From assembly GCF_025950525.1 (NCBI RefSeq), contig NZ_JAPDGS010000013.1, positions 1 to 59,558 of the forward strand: a stretch of 59,558 bases of DNA, given 5' to 3'. Both the position numbers and the translations under genes were made by a program. This DNA is from Stagnihabitans lacustris (GTDB taxonomy: Bacteria > Pseudomonadota > Alphaproteobacteria > Rhodobacterales > Rhodobacteraceae). The stretch's first letter is position 1; every line of letters starts with the position of its first letter. The notes under the pieces were generated by a model, which was not told the DNA's origin, did no database searches, and saw only the letters and a program-made list of their open reading frames with translations. Below are positions 52,128 through 59,558 of the stretch, one piece after another.

Positions 52128-53207
52128 CTAACCCCCCAGCACAATGGCGGCAGAGGGCTGGAACGACAGCCAGACCTGGTCGTCCCAATCGGCCACCATG
52201 GCCGCTCCGCGGGCCTGGTTGACCGCATGGGCCTGCACCAGCGCCCCCGAGGCCAGGGTGATGCGATACAGGCTGTCCTTGCCGAAATAGGCCAGGTCTT
52301 TCACCACGCCCTGAACCGCGTTCCCCGGGGGGCGGTCCTTCGAGATCACCAGTTTCTCCGGCCGCAGCGCCAGGGTCACGCGGGTGCCCGGGGCGAAATC
52401 GGCCTCTCGGGTCGTGACCTGACCGCCGAAGTCCGGGACATGCAGGGTCAGAAAGCCCGCATCCCGCGCGACCACCTCGGCGTCGAAAGAGGTGATGGCG
52501 CCGATGAAGGAGGCCACGAAGCGGTTGACCGGGTATTCGTAAATCTCGGTGGGGCTGCCCACCTGTTGCACCTGGCCGCGGTCCATGACGGCGATGCGGT
52601 CCGACAGCGTCATGGCCTCTTCCTGGTCATGGGTCACGACGATGAAGGTGACGCCGGTGCGGGCCTGGATCGACATCAGCTCGAACTGGGTGTGTTCGCG
52701 CAATTTCTTGTCCAGCGCGGCCAGGGGTTCATCCAGCAACAGAAGTTTCGGTTGCCGCGCCAAAGCCCGCGCCAAGGCCACGCGCTGGCGCTGTCCGCCC
52801 GAAATCTGATGCGGTTTGCGGGTAGCCGTGGGGGTCAGCTGCACCAGGTCCAGCATCTCGCGCACACGGTCGCGGCGTTGGGCAGGCGTCAGGGCGTCGT
52901 GTTTCAGCCCGTAACTGATATTGGCCTCGACCGTCATATGGGGAAACAGCGCATAGCTTTGGAACATCATATGCACCGGACGCGCCCAGGGCGGCACGCC
53001 CGCCATGTCGCGCCCGTCCAGAAAGATGCGGCCCGCGGTCGGGTCCTCGAATCCCGCCAGCATCCGCAGCAAGGTCGTCTTGCCGCAGCCCGACCCGCCC
53101 AAAAGCGAGAAGATCTCGCCCTGGGCCACCGAAAGCGTCACATCCCGGACCGCCTGAAAGGGGCCGAAGGACTTGGAGACGCCCTGGATTTGCAGGAAAT
53201 CAGCCAC
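52128..53207 (-). CDS. Polyamine-type ABC transporter ATPase (PotA family)
   Basis: A 359-residue ATPase. Walker A reads GGSGCGKTT, with Gly where most PotA have Pro; signature ISGGQRQRVALARAL (Ile instead of Leu); Walker B LLLLDEPLAALDK; VVTHDQEEAMTLSDRIAVMDRGQVQQVGSP. A C-terminal TOBE domain (about 280-355) is complete. Both substitutions occur in functional homologues. Its start lies 8 bp inside the binding-protein gene. Confidence 0.92.
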   Translation of the reverse strand: MADFLQIQGVSKSFGPFQAVRDVTLSVAQGEIFSLLGGSGCGKTTLLRMLAGFEDPTAGRIFLDGRDMAGVPPWARPVHMMFQSYALFPHMTVEANISYGLKHDALTPAQRRDRVREMLDLVQLTPTATRKPHQISGGQRQRVALARALARQPKLLLLDEPLAALDKKLREHTQFELMSIQARTGVTFIVVTHDQEEAMTLSDRIAVMDRGQVQQVGSPTEIYEYPVNRFVASFIGAITSFDAEVVARDAGFLTLHVPDFGGQVTTREADFAPGTRVTLALRPEKLVISKDRPPGNAVQGVVKDLAYFGKDSLYRITLASGALVQAHAVNQARGAAMVADWDDQVWLSFQPSAAIVLGG

Positions 53208-54303
53208 CGGTCTTGATCTCGGTCCAGACGCGGGTCATCGCCTCTTCCTGATCGGCGGTCAGGGGTTTGGGCGTGTAAAGCCGGGCCAGCGTCGCGGCAT
53301 CGGGATAAACCGCCGGATCGCCGGAAATCGTGGGGTCGACCAGCGCGGTCGCGGCCTTGTTCGCATTGGCATAGCCGATGAAATTCGTGCATTTCGCGAT
53401 GACATCGGGGCGCAACATGTAATCCAGGAACAGATAGGCATTGTCGACATTGGGTGCATCCGCGGGCAGGCACCACAGGTCGAACCAGGCCGGAGCCCCG
53501 GATTTCGGCACGTAATAGGCCAGGTCGATGTCGATCCCCGCCTCGGCCGCGCGGGCCTTGGCCACGCCGTAATCGCCCGACCAGGACCCCACGGCGCAGA
53601 CCTCGGCATTGGGCAGGGTGGTCATGTAACCCGTGTTGTCGAAGGTCGCGACAAAGGGGCGGATTGGGGCCAGGGCCTGGGCCGCGCGGCGGTATTCGGC
53701 CTCGGTCGCGGTGTCGGGGTCAAGGCCAAGGAACTTCAGCACCATGGGCAGGACATCGGTCGGGCTGTCCAAAAGCGACAGGCCGCAAGAGCCCAGTTTC
53801 TCGGCATTGGCAGGGTCGAGGATCGTGGCCAGATCGTCCAGCGCCGCCCCGGGAAGCAGCGGGTCCACCAGGCCGCGGTTGAAGGTGAAGCCGACAGAGC
53901 CCCAGGTATAGGGCACGCCATGGCCGGGATCGGGGTCGAAGCCCTGGACGATCTTCAGGATATCGGGGTCCAGGTTGGCCCAATGCGTCAACCGCGCCTT
54001 GTCGATGCCCTGATAGACCCCCGCCGTCACCATGGTCGGCAGCTGCAGCCCGGATTGCAAGATCACATCGTAACCGGTCGCCCCCGCCAGCGTCTTGGCC
54101 TGGGCCTCTTCGGTCGAGGCATAGACGTCATAGACCACCTCGATCCCGGTTTCGGCGGCGAAATCGGCGATGGTGGTTTCACCGATGTAATCCGCCCAGT
54201 TGTAGACATTCAGGCGGCCCCCCGCGGCAAAGGAGGGGCGGACGAAGGGGGCGGCAAGGCCTGCCCCGATGCCAAGCAGGGCGGAACGGCGGTTCGGACG
54301 CAT
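53200..54303 (-). CDS. Polyamine-type ABC transporter substrate-binding protein (PotF/PotD family)
   Basis: A 367-residue exported protein. The N-terminus MRPNRRSALLGIGAGLAAPFVRPSFAAG carries NRRSALLG, close to a Tat motif. The mature part starts LNVYNWADYIGETTIADFAAETGIEVVYDVYASTEEAQAKTL, a PotF/SpuD signature. The pocket region VPYTWGSVGFTFNRG is well conserved. Putrescine-like cations are the usual ligands, but the operon enzymes suggest a quaternary ammonium or sulfonium compound. Confidence 0.9.
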   Translation of the reverse strand: MRPNRRSALLGIGAGLAAPFVRPSFAAGGRLNVYNWADYIGETTIADFAAETGIEVVYDVYASTEEAQAKTLAGATGYDVILQSGLQLPTMVTAGVYQGIDKARLTHWANLDPDILKIVQGFDPDPGHGVPYTWGSVGFTFNRGLVDPLLPGAALDDLATILDPANAEKLGSCGLSLLDSPTDVLPMVLKFLGLDPDTATEAEYRRAAQALAPIRPFVATFDNTGYMTTLPNAEVCAVGSWSGDYGVAKARAAEAGIDIDLAYYVPKSGAPAWFDLWCLPADAPNVDNAYLFLDYMLRPDVIAKCTNFIGYANANKAATALVDPTISGDPAVYPDAATLARLYTPKPLTADQEEAMTRVWTEIKTGG

Positions 54304-54339
54304 AAGGGTCTCCCTGGTGTCGCCTCTGTGGGGCGTTGT

Positions 54340-55563
54340 CTAAGTCTTGTCCGGTTCCGGGCCCCTGCCAAGCATTTCCGCGTTGCGCGCCGCGATGTCG
54401 GCTTCGGGCGGGGGGGTGGGCAGCGTCATGACCGGGATCAGCGCGCGAAGCCGGTCGTGGTGGGCGCGCAGGCCATATTCCAGGTCGGACAGGTGAAAGC
54501 CCTCGAAGGCCTGCGATTTCATCGACTCGTTCGACCAGATCGTCAGCTGCTGATCCTCGGCCGAGGTGTCGCGGTCGATGCGCATGGCGAGGTAACGGGC
54601 CAGGCGCTGGCGGCGGGTCTCATGCGGATGGCGGTATTGACGGCCGGTCAGGCGGGTTTGGCCGGGGGCAAGCGGGATTTCGTGGTAGAACTGCGCGCCC
54701 TCGGGGGTAAAGGCAAAGACCATGGCGGGGAAAAGCCCGTAATAGGTCCAGGATTTCTGCAGGTGGGGGGGCAAGCCGGGCGGGTCCTGACTGGCCTTGA
54801 TATACTCCCGCACCGACCAGCGCCGCCCCGGCTTGTCGCCAAACCCCCCGCGGGAAAAGTTGATGCCGCCGGCCAGTTGGTGATCGGCATAATCGCGGCC
54901 GTAAAGCTCTTGGAGGGAGGGATGGGCCAGGGCCACGTGATACCCCTCGTTGTCCACATCGCGCACCGATTTCCAGTTGACGGGCAGGTCGGTCAGCCAG
55001 CCGGATTCGCCGACGGCCAAAAGGGTGCGGGCCCGGTAGGCGGCGAAATCATCGGCGAAGGGGGCCAGAAGCACGGCCACCGCAGGCTGTGGCCCGGGGT
55101 GAAAGCGCAAGAAGATGAAGCCGTGGAAGATCTCCATCTCGATCGGCTTCAGGCCGAAATCCTCGCGGTTCAGCGGGCCAAAGCTTTCGGGCCGCGCCGC
55201 CCCGCGCAAGGTCCCGTCCAGGTTATAGACCCAGCCGTGAAAGGGGCAGACGACGGCGCCGCGACAGCTGCCCTGCACCCCATCCACCACCCGCGCGCCG
55301 CGATGGCGGCACAGGTTGTGAAAGGCGCGGACCTGGCCGTCCTGGCCCCGCATCACCACCGCGCGTTCGTCCAGGATGTCAAAGGCCAGCCAGTCGCCCT
55401 GGCCCGGAAGGTCGCTTTCGTGGCCCACGACCTGCCAATGGGTCAGGAACAGCCCCCGTTCCAGCGCGAAAAGCGCCTCGGACCGATAGGTCCAGGCCGG
55501 CAATCCGCCGCGGTCCCAGGTCTTGGGGGTCGGTATCGTGGGAAAGGGCAGCTGAACATTCAT
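54340..55563 (-). CDS. Rieske non-haem iron oxygenase, alpha subunit
   Basis: A 407-residue oxygenase with GGAGGA upstream of the ATG at 55563. The Rieske cluster ligands are C85, H87, C106 and H109 (NLCRHRGARVVDG.. VVCPFHGW). The mononuclear iron site is NWKSVRDVDNEGYHVALAHP, with H209 and H214, and an Asp further on. NWKSVRDVDNEGYH resembles betaine/carnitine-type monooxygenases that oxidise methyl or C-N groups. No reductase partner is in the window. It heads the operon, with a BetI-like operator overlapping its promoter. Confidence 0.88.
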   Translation of the reverse strand: MNVQLPFPTIPTPKTWDRGGLPAWTYRSEALFALERGLFLTHWQVVGHESDLPGQGDWLAFDILDERAVVMRGQDGQVRAFHNLCRHRGARVVDGVQGSCRGAVVCPFHGWVYNLDGTLRGAARPESFGPLNREDFGLKPIEMEIFHGFIFLRFHPGPQPAVAVLLAPFADDFAAYRARTLLAVGESGWLTDLPVNWKSVRDVDNEGYHVALAHPSLQELYGRDYADHQLAGGINFSRGGFGDKPGRRWSVREYIKASQDPPGLPPHLQKSWTYYGLFPAMVFAFTPEGAQFYHEIPLAPGQTRLTGRQYRHPHETRRQRLARYLAMRIDRDTSAEDQQLTIWSNESMKSQAFEGFHLSDLEYGLRAHHDRLRALIPVMTLPTPPPEADIAARNAEMLGRGPEPDKT

Positions 55564-55596
55564 CGCGAGTCCTCCACCGATACAGGATTTCCCACC

Positions 55597-55614
55597 ATTG
55601 ACTGACTTGTCAAT
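55597..55614. promoter_or_regulatory. BetI-like operator ATTGAC-N6-GTCAAT
   Basis: Perfect 6-bp arms (55597-55602 and 55609-55614) around TGACTT, in the 68-bp gap between the Rieske gene (start 55563) and the TetR-family gene (start 55632). The ATTGA/TCAAT ends resemble the operator type bound by BetI. On the minus strand TTGACA (55613-55608) within it could be the -35 of the Rieske promoter. Confidence 0.6.
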
Positions 55615-55631
55615 CAGATTATTCTGAGGCC

Positions 55632-56267
55632 ATGCATGACACAGACGAGACCTCCCCCCCGCCCCGCACCCTGGCCCGAGAGGCGCGCCGCCAACAGGTG
55701 ATCGAGGCGACGATTACCACCCTGGCCGCGCGGGGCTTTGCGCGCACGACCCTGACAGAGGTGGCAAGGACCGCCGGGATCAGCCATGGCTTGGTGCTGT
55801 TTCACTTTGAAACCAAAGAGAAGCTCTTGACCGAAACCCTGACCTTCATGACGGCGGAATATCACGACAACTGGCAAGCGGCGCTGGCTCTGGCGCCTGC
55901 GGACCCCGCAGCACAGCTTTTGGCGCTGATCGAGGCGGATTTTGCGCCTGCGATCACGACGCCCGCACGGCTTGGCGCCTGGTGTGCCTTTTGGGGCGAG
56001 GCGCAAAGCCGGCCGATCTATCAAGAGGCCTGCGGGCCGCTGGATGCCGCTTATGCCGCCCAGCTGGAGGCGATCTGCCGGGCTCTGGTCGCCGAGGGCG
56101 GTTATCGCGTCGATCCGGTGCTGGCCGCCCGCATCCTGCGTCTGGTGGTCGAGGGCACTTGGCTGGACATGATGACCCTTCAGACCCCCTATCCGCCTGC
56201 CGAGGCCAGACGGACGGTCATGGCCTCGGCAGCGCTGTGCTTTCCGGGGCATTTCGGCCAGGGGTAA
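55632..56267 (+). CDS. TetR-family regulator, BetI-like
   Basis: A 211-residue protein. The HTH AREARRQQVIEATITTLAARGFARTTLTEVARTAGISHGLVLFHFETKEKLLTETL (about 16-70) and the sensor-domain segment ITTPARLGAWCAFWGEAQSRPIYQEACG strongly resemble BetI, the choline/betaine repressor. It is divergent from the Rieske operon with a BetI-like operator between. An inducer with a quaternary ammonium or sulfonium group fits the enzymes on that side. The next gene (GntR, 56351) is separate. Confidence 0.85.
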   Translation: MHDTDETSPPPRTLAREARRQQVIEATITTLAARGFARTTLTEVARTAGISHGLVLFHFETKEKLLTETLTFMTAEYHDNWQAALALAPADPAAQLLALIEADFAPAITTPARLGAWCAFWGEAQSRPIYQEACGPLDAAYAAQLEAICRALVAEGGYRVDPVLAARILRLVVEGTWLDMMTLQTPYPPAEARRTVMASAALCFPGHFGQG

Positions 56268-56350
56268 GTCCTGCGGCGATTAAAGTAGACAATATGTATT
56301 TTCATAGCCTACAAAGAGGCGACCCGATTCCGGGCGCTGACAGAGGCCGC

Positions 56351-57055
56351 ATGGAACCCGATACCCGAAGCAAAAAGGCCCAATGCGCCGATGACCTGCG
56401 GCGCAAGATCCTGACCGAGGTGCTGGAGCCCGGCGCCTATCTGGACGAAACCGAACTGGCCGATGCTTATGGCATCTCGCGGCCTCCGTTGCGGGAACTG
56501 CTGCGGCAACTGGCGGGTGAGGGCTATGTGGTCCTGCACGAGAACCGTGGCGCGCAGGTTGCGCCCATGACGCACAAGACCTTGCGGAATTTCTTTGTCG
56601 CGGCGCCGATGATCTATGCCGCGATCTCGCGACTGGCGGCCACCCATGCGACGGTGGCGCAGATCGCCCGGCTGAAGGAATGTCAATGGGCCTTCCGTCA
56701 GGCGATCCGGTCGGGCGACGCGGCGGCGCGCGCCTTGGGCAACGAGCGGTTTCATTCCATGATCGGCGAGATGGCGGACAACGAATACCTGTTGCCCTCG
56801 CTGCGCCGCCTGCTGATCGACCACACCCGCATCGGGATGACCTTTTACAACCCGCGCAAGGCGTCGTTTGTCGAGACCCAAGCGGTCGCCGCCGACCAGC
56901 ATGACCAGTTCATTGCCCTGATCGAGGCGGGCGACGCCGAGGGCTCTGGCGCGCTGGCCGTCGCCCATTGGGACCTGTCGCGCGCCCAGATCGAAGCCTT
57001 TGTCACCCCTGACAGCATCTCTCTCCCGCTGGGCCGCGCGCTTGGCGCCACATGA
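56351..57055 (+). CDS. GntR-family transcriptional regulator (FCD type)
   Basis: A 234-residue regulator from the ATG at 56351, preceded by CAGAGG; an ATG at 56294 would add 19 residues but lacks a ribosome site. Winged helix: ADDLRRKILTEVLEPGAYLDETELADAYGISRPPLRELLRQLAGEGYVVLHENRGAQVA. The FCD domain includes NERFHSMIGEMADNEYL and VAADQHDQFIALIEAGDAEG, with family-type His residues. The stop lies 8 bp before the DapA-family start at 57064. It probably regulates the operon that ends at 1282. Confidence 0.85.
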   Translation: MEPDTRSKKAQCADDLRRKILTEVLEPGAYLDETELADAYGISRPPLRELLRQLAGEGYVVLHENRGAQVAPMTHKTLRNFFVAAPMIYAAISRLAATHATVAQIARLKECQWAFRQAIRSGDAAARALGNERFHSMIGEMADNEYLLPSLRRLLIDHTRIGMTFYNPRKASFVETQAVAADQHDQFIALIEAGDAEGSGALAVAHWDLSRAQIEAFVTPDSISLPLGRALGAT

Positions 57056-57063
57056 GGAATTCC

Positions 57064-57966
57064 ATGACCTTCGAGGGCATCCATACCCCCGCCATCACGC
57101 CGCACCGCGCGGATGGTTCGATCGACCGCGACGCCTTTGTCGCGCACCTGGAATGGCTGATGGCGCAGGGGGTGCATGGCATCATCAACGGCGGCTCGAC
57201 GGGGGAATATTACGCCCAGTCGATGGAGGAGCGCCGCGAGATGGCGACACTTGCGCGTGAGGTGACGCGCGGGCGCTGTCAGCTGATGGTGGGGACGGTG
57301 GCGATCCGGCTTCAGGACAGCTGCGCCATGGCCGAACATGCGGCGCGGATCGGGGCGGATGCGATCCTGGTGGGCAGCCCGCCCTATGCGGTGCCGACCG
57401 AACAGGAAAACGCCCTGAACGCGCTGGCCATCGACCGCGCCGCTGATCTGCCGATCATGCTTTACAACTACCCCGGCCGCATGGGGATCAACATGGGAGA
57501 AGACTTCCTGAACCGTGTGGGACGCAGTCGGAACTTCTGCGCGATCAAGGAAAGCTCTGGCGATATCAACCGCGTGCATCTTCTGGCCCGCGAATACCCC
57601 CATATCCAGATGTCTTGCGGCATGGATGACCAGGCCTTGGAGTTCTTTGCCTGGGGCGCGCGAAGCTGGGTTTGCGGCGGGTCGAACTTCCTGCCGGCCG
57701 AGCATATCGCGCTGTATCGGGCCTGCGCCGTCGAGGGGAATTTCGCCAAGGGCCGTCGCATCATGTCGGCCCTGATGCCCCTGATGCGGGTGCTGGAGCA
57801 GGGCGGAAAATTCATCCAATGCATCAAGCATGGGGTCGAACTGGCTGGGGGCCGCGCAGGCCCGCCGCGCCCGCCGCTGAGGGGGCTGAACAAGGACGAC
57901 AAGCGCCAGTTGGAACAGGTTGTCCGCGTGCTGAAAACCACCATTGCCCAGATCGAGGCGGAATGA
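57064..57966 (+). CDS. DHDPS/DapA-family class I aldolase or dehydratase/deaminase
   Basis: A 300-residue (beta/alpha)8-barrel enzyme. AGGAA precedes the ATG at 57064; an ATG at 57052 overlaps the GntR stop and is an alternative. The Schiff-base lysine is K162 (CAIKESSGD); the tyrosine is Y134 (LYNYPGR); GGSTGEYY is the substrate-binding loop. GGSTGEYY (instead of GTTGES) excludes a standard dihydrodipicolinate synthase. With an ALDH and an FAD amine oxidase following, a lyase or deaminase acting on a 2-oxo or imino acid fits, as in hydroxyproline catabolism. Confidence 0.85.
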   Translation: MTFEGIHTPAITPHRADGSIDRDAFVAHLEWLMAQGVHGIINGGSTGEYYAQSMEERREMATLAREVTRGRCQLMVGTVAIRLQDSCAMAEHAARIGADAILVGSPPYAVPTEQENALNALAIDRAADLPIMLYNYPGRMGINMGEDFLNRVGRSRNFCAIKESSGDINRVHLLAREYPHIQMSCGMDDQALEFFAWGARSWVCGGSNFLPAEHIALYRACAVEGNFAKGRRIMSALMPLMRVLEQGGKFIQCIKHGVELAGGRAGPPRPPLRGLNKDDKRQLEQVVRVLKTTIAQIEAE

Positions 57967-59450
57967 CCATGCTGCTGACCCATGACGAATACAAGGCCAT
58001 CGCAGCTTCGCTGAATTTCCCGACCCAGGCCTTCATTGACGGCGCCTTCCGGCCTGCGATCTCTGGCCGGACCTTTGACACGGTCAATCCCGCCACGGGC
58101 ACGGTGCTGGCGCAAGTCGCCGATTGCGGCACGGATGACGTGGATTTCGCCGTGTCCAAGGCGCGGGACGCTTTCGAGGATGGCCGCTGGTCGCGTCTGC
58201 CCCCCCGCGACCGGAAGGAGGCCTTGATCCGGCTGGCCAAGCTGATCTCCCGCAATGCCCGCGAGCTGGCGGTGCTGGAGTCTTTGGACAGCGGCAAGAC
58301 GATTTACGATTGCGAACAGGTCGACGTGCCGGAAACGGTCAACTGCCTGACTTGGCACGCGGAGCTGATCGACAAGATCTATGACCAGGTCTCGCCCGCC
58401 AGTGACAACCACATTGCCCTGATCCTGCGTGAGCCGGTGGGCGTCGTGGGCCTGGTCCTGCCCTGGAACTTCCCGCTCTTGATGCTGGCCTGGAAGATCG
58501 GCCCGGCTTTGGCGGCTGGCTGTTCGGTGATCGTCAAACCCGCGCGTGAAACCAGCCTGACCACGCTGCGCGTCGCCGAACTGGCGCTGGAGGCCGGGAT
58601 CCCTCCGGGCGTCCTGAACGTCCTGCCCGGTGGCGGCGAGACCGGCGAGGCCATCGGCCGCCACATGGACATCGACGCGGTCAGCTTTACCGGCTCGACC
58701 GTCACGGGGCGCAAATTCCTGACCTATGCCGGGGAAAGCAACCTGAAAGAGGTGACGCTTGAAATGGGCGGCAAGAACCCGGCTGTGGTGCTGGACGATG
58801 CTGAAAACCTCGACCGGGTGGCGGCCCATATCGTGGGTGGCGCCTTTTGGAACATGGGCGAGAATTGCTCGGCCACCTCGCGGTTGATCGTGCAAAAGGG
58901 CGTCAAGGACGACCTTCTGGCGCGGATCAAGGCCCATATCCGCGAATGGCCGATGGGTGATCCGCTGGACCCTGCGAACCGCGTGGGCGCTCTGGTGTCC
59001 AAGGCGCATTTCGACAAGGTGGTGGGCTATCTGAAGGACGTGAAACCCCTGCTGGGGGGCCGCGCGGAACATGGCTTCGTCGAACCCACCGTGCTGGAGG
59101 TCGCCCGCAACGCCCCTCAGGCCCGGGACGAGATTTTCGGACCCGTGCTTTCCGTCCTGACGGTGGAGACCTTCGACGAGGCCATCGCGCTGGCCAATGA
59201 CACGGGCTATGGCCTGGCCGCCAGTATCTTTACCGCCAATGTCAAACGCGCCCTGCGCGGGGCAAGGGCGATCAAGGCGGGAACCGTGACGGTGAACAGC
59301 TTTGGCGAGGGCGATATCTCGACCCCCTTCGGCGGCTATAAACAATCTGGCTTCGGCGGGCGGGACAACGGGATTCAGGCCCATGACCAGTATACCCAGG
59401 TCAAGACAATCTGGGTCGACCTGGCCGATGACAGCGACGAGGCCGTCTGA
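57963..59450 (+). CDS. Aldehyde dehydrogenase, PuuC-like
   Basis: A 495-residue NAD(P)-dependent enzyme. Catalytic Cys302 lies in NMGENCSATSR, general-base Glu267 in LEMGGK, and N169 in PWNFPL. The C-terminal FGGYKQSGFGGRDNGIQAHDQYTQVKTIWVDL closely resembles gamma-glutamyl-gamma-aminobutyraldehyde dehydrogenase. It overlaps the DapA-family stop by 4 bp, and its stop overlaps the FAD-oxidase ATG at 59450. It oxidises the aldehyde produced by that oxidase. Confidence 0.9.
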   Translation: MTMLLTHDEYKAIAASLNFPTQAFIDGAFRPAISGRTFDTVNPATGTVLAQVADCGTDDVDFAVSKARDAFEDGRWSRLPPRDRKEALIRLAKLISRNARELAVLESLDSGKTIYDCEQVDVPETVNCLTWHAELIDKIYDQVSPASDNHIALILREPVGVVGLVLPWNFPLLMLAWKIGPALAAGCSVIVKPARETSLTTLRVAELALEAGIPPGVLNVLPGGGETGEAIGRHMDIDAVSFTGSTVTGRKFLTYAGESNLKEVTLEMGGKNPAVVLDDAENLDRVAAHIVGGAFWNMGENCSATSRLIVQKGVKDDLLARIKAHIREWPMGDPLDPANRVGALVSKAHFDKVVGYLKDVKPLLGGRAEHGFVEPTVLEVARNAPQARDEIFGPVLSVLTVETFDEAIALANDTGYGLAASIFTANVKRALRGARAIKAGTVTVNSFGEGDISTPFGGYKQSGFGGRDNGIQAHDQYTQVKTIWVDLADDSDEAV

Positions 59451-59558
59451 TGACACTCCATGCCGCGCGGCGGTTGCCTCTGCACCGGGGGCCCGCGGCC
59501 TGGTCCGCGATCCTGCCCGGCCAGCCTGCACCCCAGGTGCTGGACCATGACCTGACGG
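59450..59558 (+). CDS. 5' part of the FAD-dependent amine oxidoreductase that continues at position 1
   Basis: The frame opens ATG ACA CTC CAT at 59450 (ATGA overlap with the ALDH stop) and runs without a stop to the window end. Because 59482-59558 equals 1-77, codon phase continues into the gene ending at 1282. These codons add the 29 residues missing from the frame that begins at 56. Confidence 0.93.
   Translation, partial: MTLHAARRLPLHRGPAAWSAILPGQPAPQVLDHDLT
59482..59558. repeat. Terminal direct repeat, right copy
   Basis: Identical over all 77 bases to 1-77. 77 is a common maximum k-mer of short-read assemblers, in line with an overlap artefact of a closed circle. Confidence 0.95.

Noticed and set aside
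53173..55605. An 810-residue plus-strand open frame
   Set aside because: It is antisense to the PotF-like and Rieske genes; composition is that of a GC-driven shadow.
57064..57966. Dihydrodipicolinate synthase (dapA) for lysine synthesis
   Set aside because: The GGSTGEYY loop differs from the DapA consensus, and the operon is catabolic, so the biosynthetic name would mislead.
57468..59531. A 687-residue minus-strand open frame
   Set aside because: It is antisense to the DapA-family and ALDH genes, which carry complete catalytic residues.

Overview
The window is a complete circular replicon rather than a chromosome slice. Its first 77 bases (1-77) reappear exactly as its last 77 (59482-59558), which is what an assembler leaves when it closes a circle, and a reading frame opening at 59450 runs through the junction into the gene ending at 1282. 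The true circle is therefore about 59,481 bp. It is GC-rich and carries a small DnaA-N-domain type replication initiator (48006-48728) beside a parA/parB pair (45204-47590). That backbone, with GTG and TTG starts and many ATGA gene overlaps, points to an alphaproteobacterium, most likely Rhodobacteraceae. I saw no transposase, integrase, phage, conjugation, mobilisation, toxin-antitoxin, CRISPR, rRNA or tRNA genes.

Almost everything else is uptake and catabolism: five ABC importers, each with its own enzymes and regulator. (1) 1527-9974: a branched-chain-amino-acid-type (LIV) importer split over two divergent operons with an FAD amine oxidase, a GntR regulator, a DUF3830 protein, a small TIGR04076-like protein and an aldo/keto reductase. 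(2) 9976-15514: an L-idonate/gluconate cluster (idnD, idnO, gluconokinase, a 2-ketogluconate reductase-like enzyme, a 6PGDH-like reductase) with a LacI repressor. (3) 15511-20666: a ribose-type sugar importer with its own LacI repressor and a GlcG-like protein. (4) 20700-22504: a ygiB/ygiC-like pair. (5) 22729-30497: an amiC-amiR sensor/antiterminator followed by a dipeptide-type importer and an acetamidase/formamidase. (6) 30494-38242: a GntR regulator, a polyamine-type importer, a hydantoin-racemase-like protein, a polysaccharide-deacetylase/PuuE-fold hydrolase, a small Cys-rich protein and a CobW GTPase. (7) 38243-42192: a hexuronate/L-galactonate-like set (LgoD-like dehydrogenase, UxaB-like reductase, KDG-kinase-like kinase, GntR). 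(8) 42214-45207: a branched-chain aminotransferase, then an aldo/keto reductase with a divergent TetR. (9) 45204-48728: partition and replication. (10) 48810-55563: a small secreted protein, a cupin, a DMSP-lyase-like cupin, a second polyamine-type importer and a Rieske oxygenase, with a divergent BetI-like TetR. (11) 55632-59450 and across the junction to 1282: GntR, a DapA-family lyase, a PuuC-like aldehyde dehydrogenase and a second PuuB-like FAD oxidase.

The plasmid reads as a nutrient-scavenging accessory replicon for amines, amides, ureide-like compounds, sugar acids and betaine-like compounds. Three signals look most worth attention. One is the family of 20-bp palindromes GATTTCCCCGCGGGGAAATC lying inside parA, inside parB and upstream of parA, read in three different frames. 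Another is the BetI-regulated operon combining a Rieske oxygenase, a polyamine-type importer and a DMSP-lyase-like cupin. The third is the LIV/DUF3830/TIGR04076/AKR/amine-oxidase cluster, whose pathway I cannot assign.
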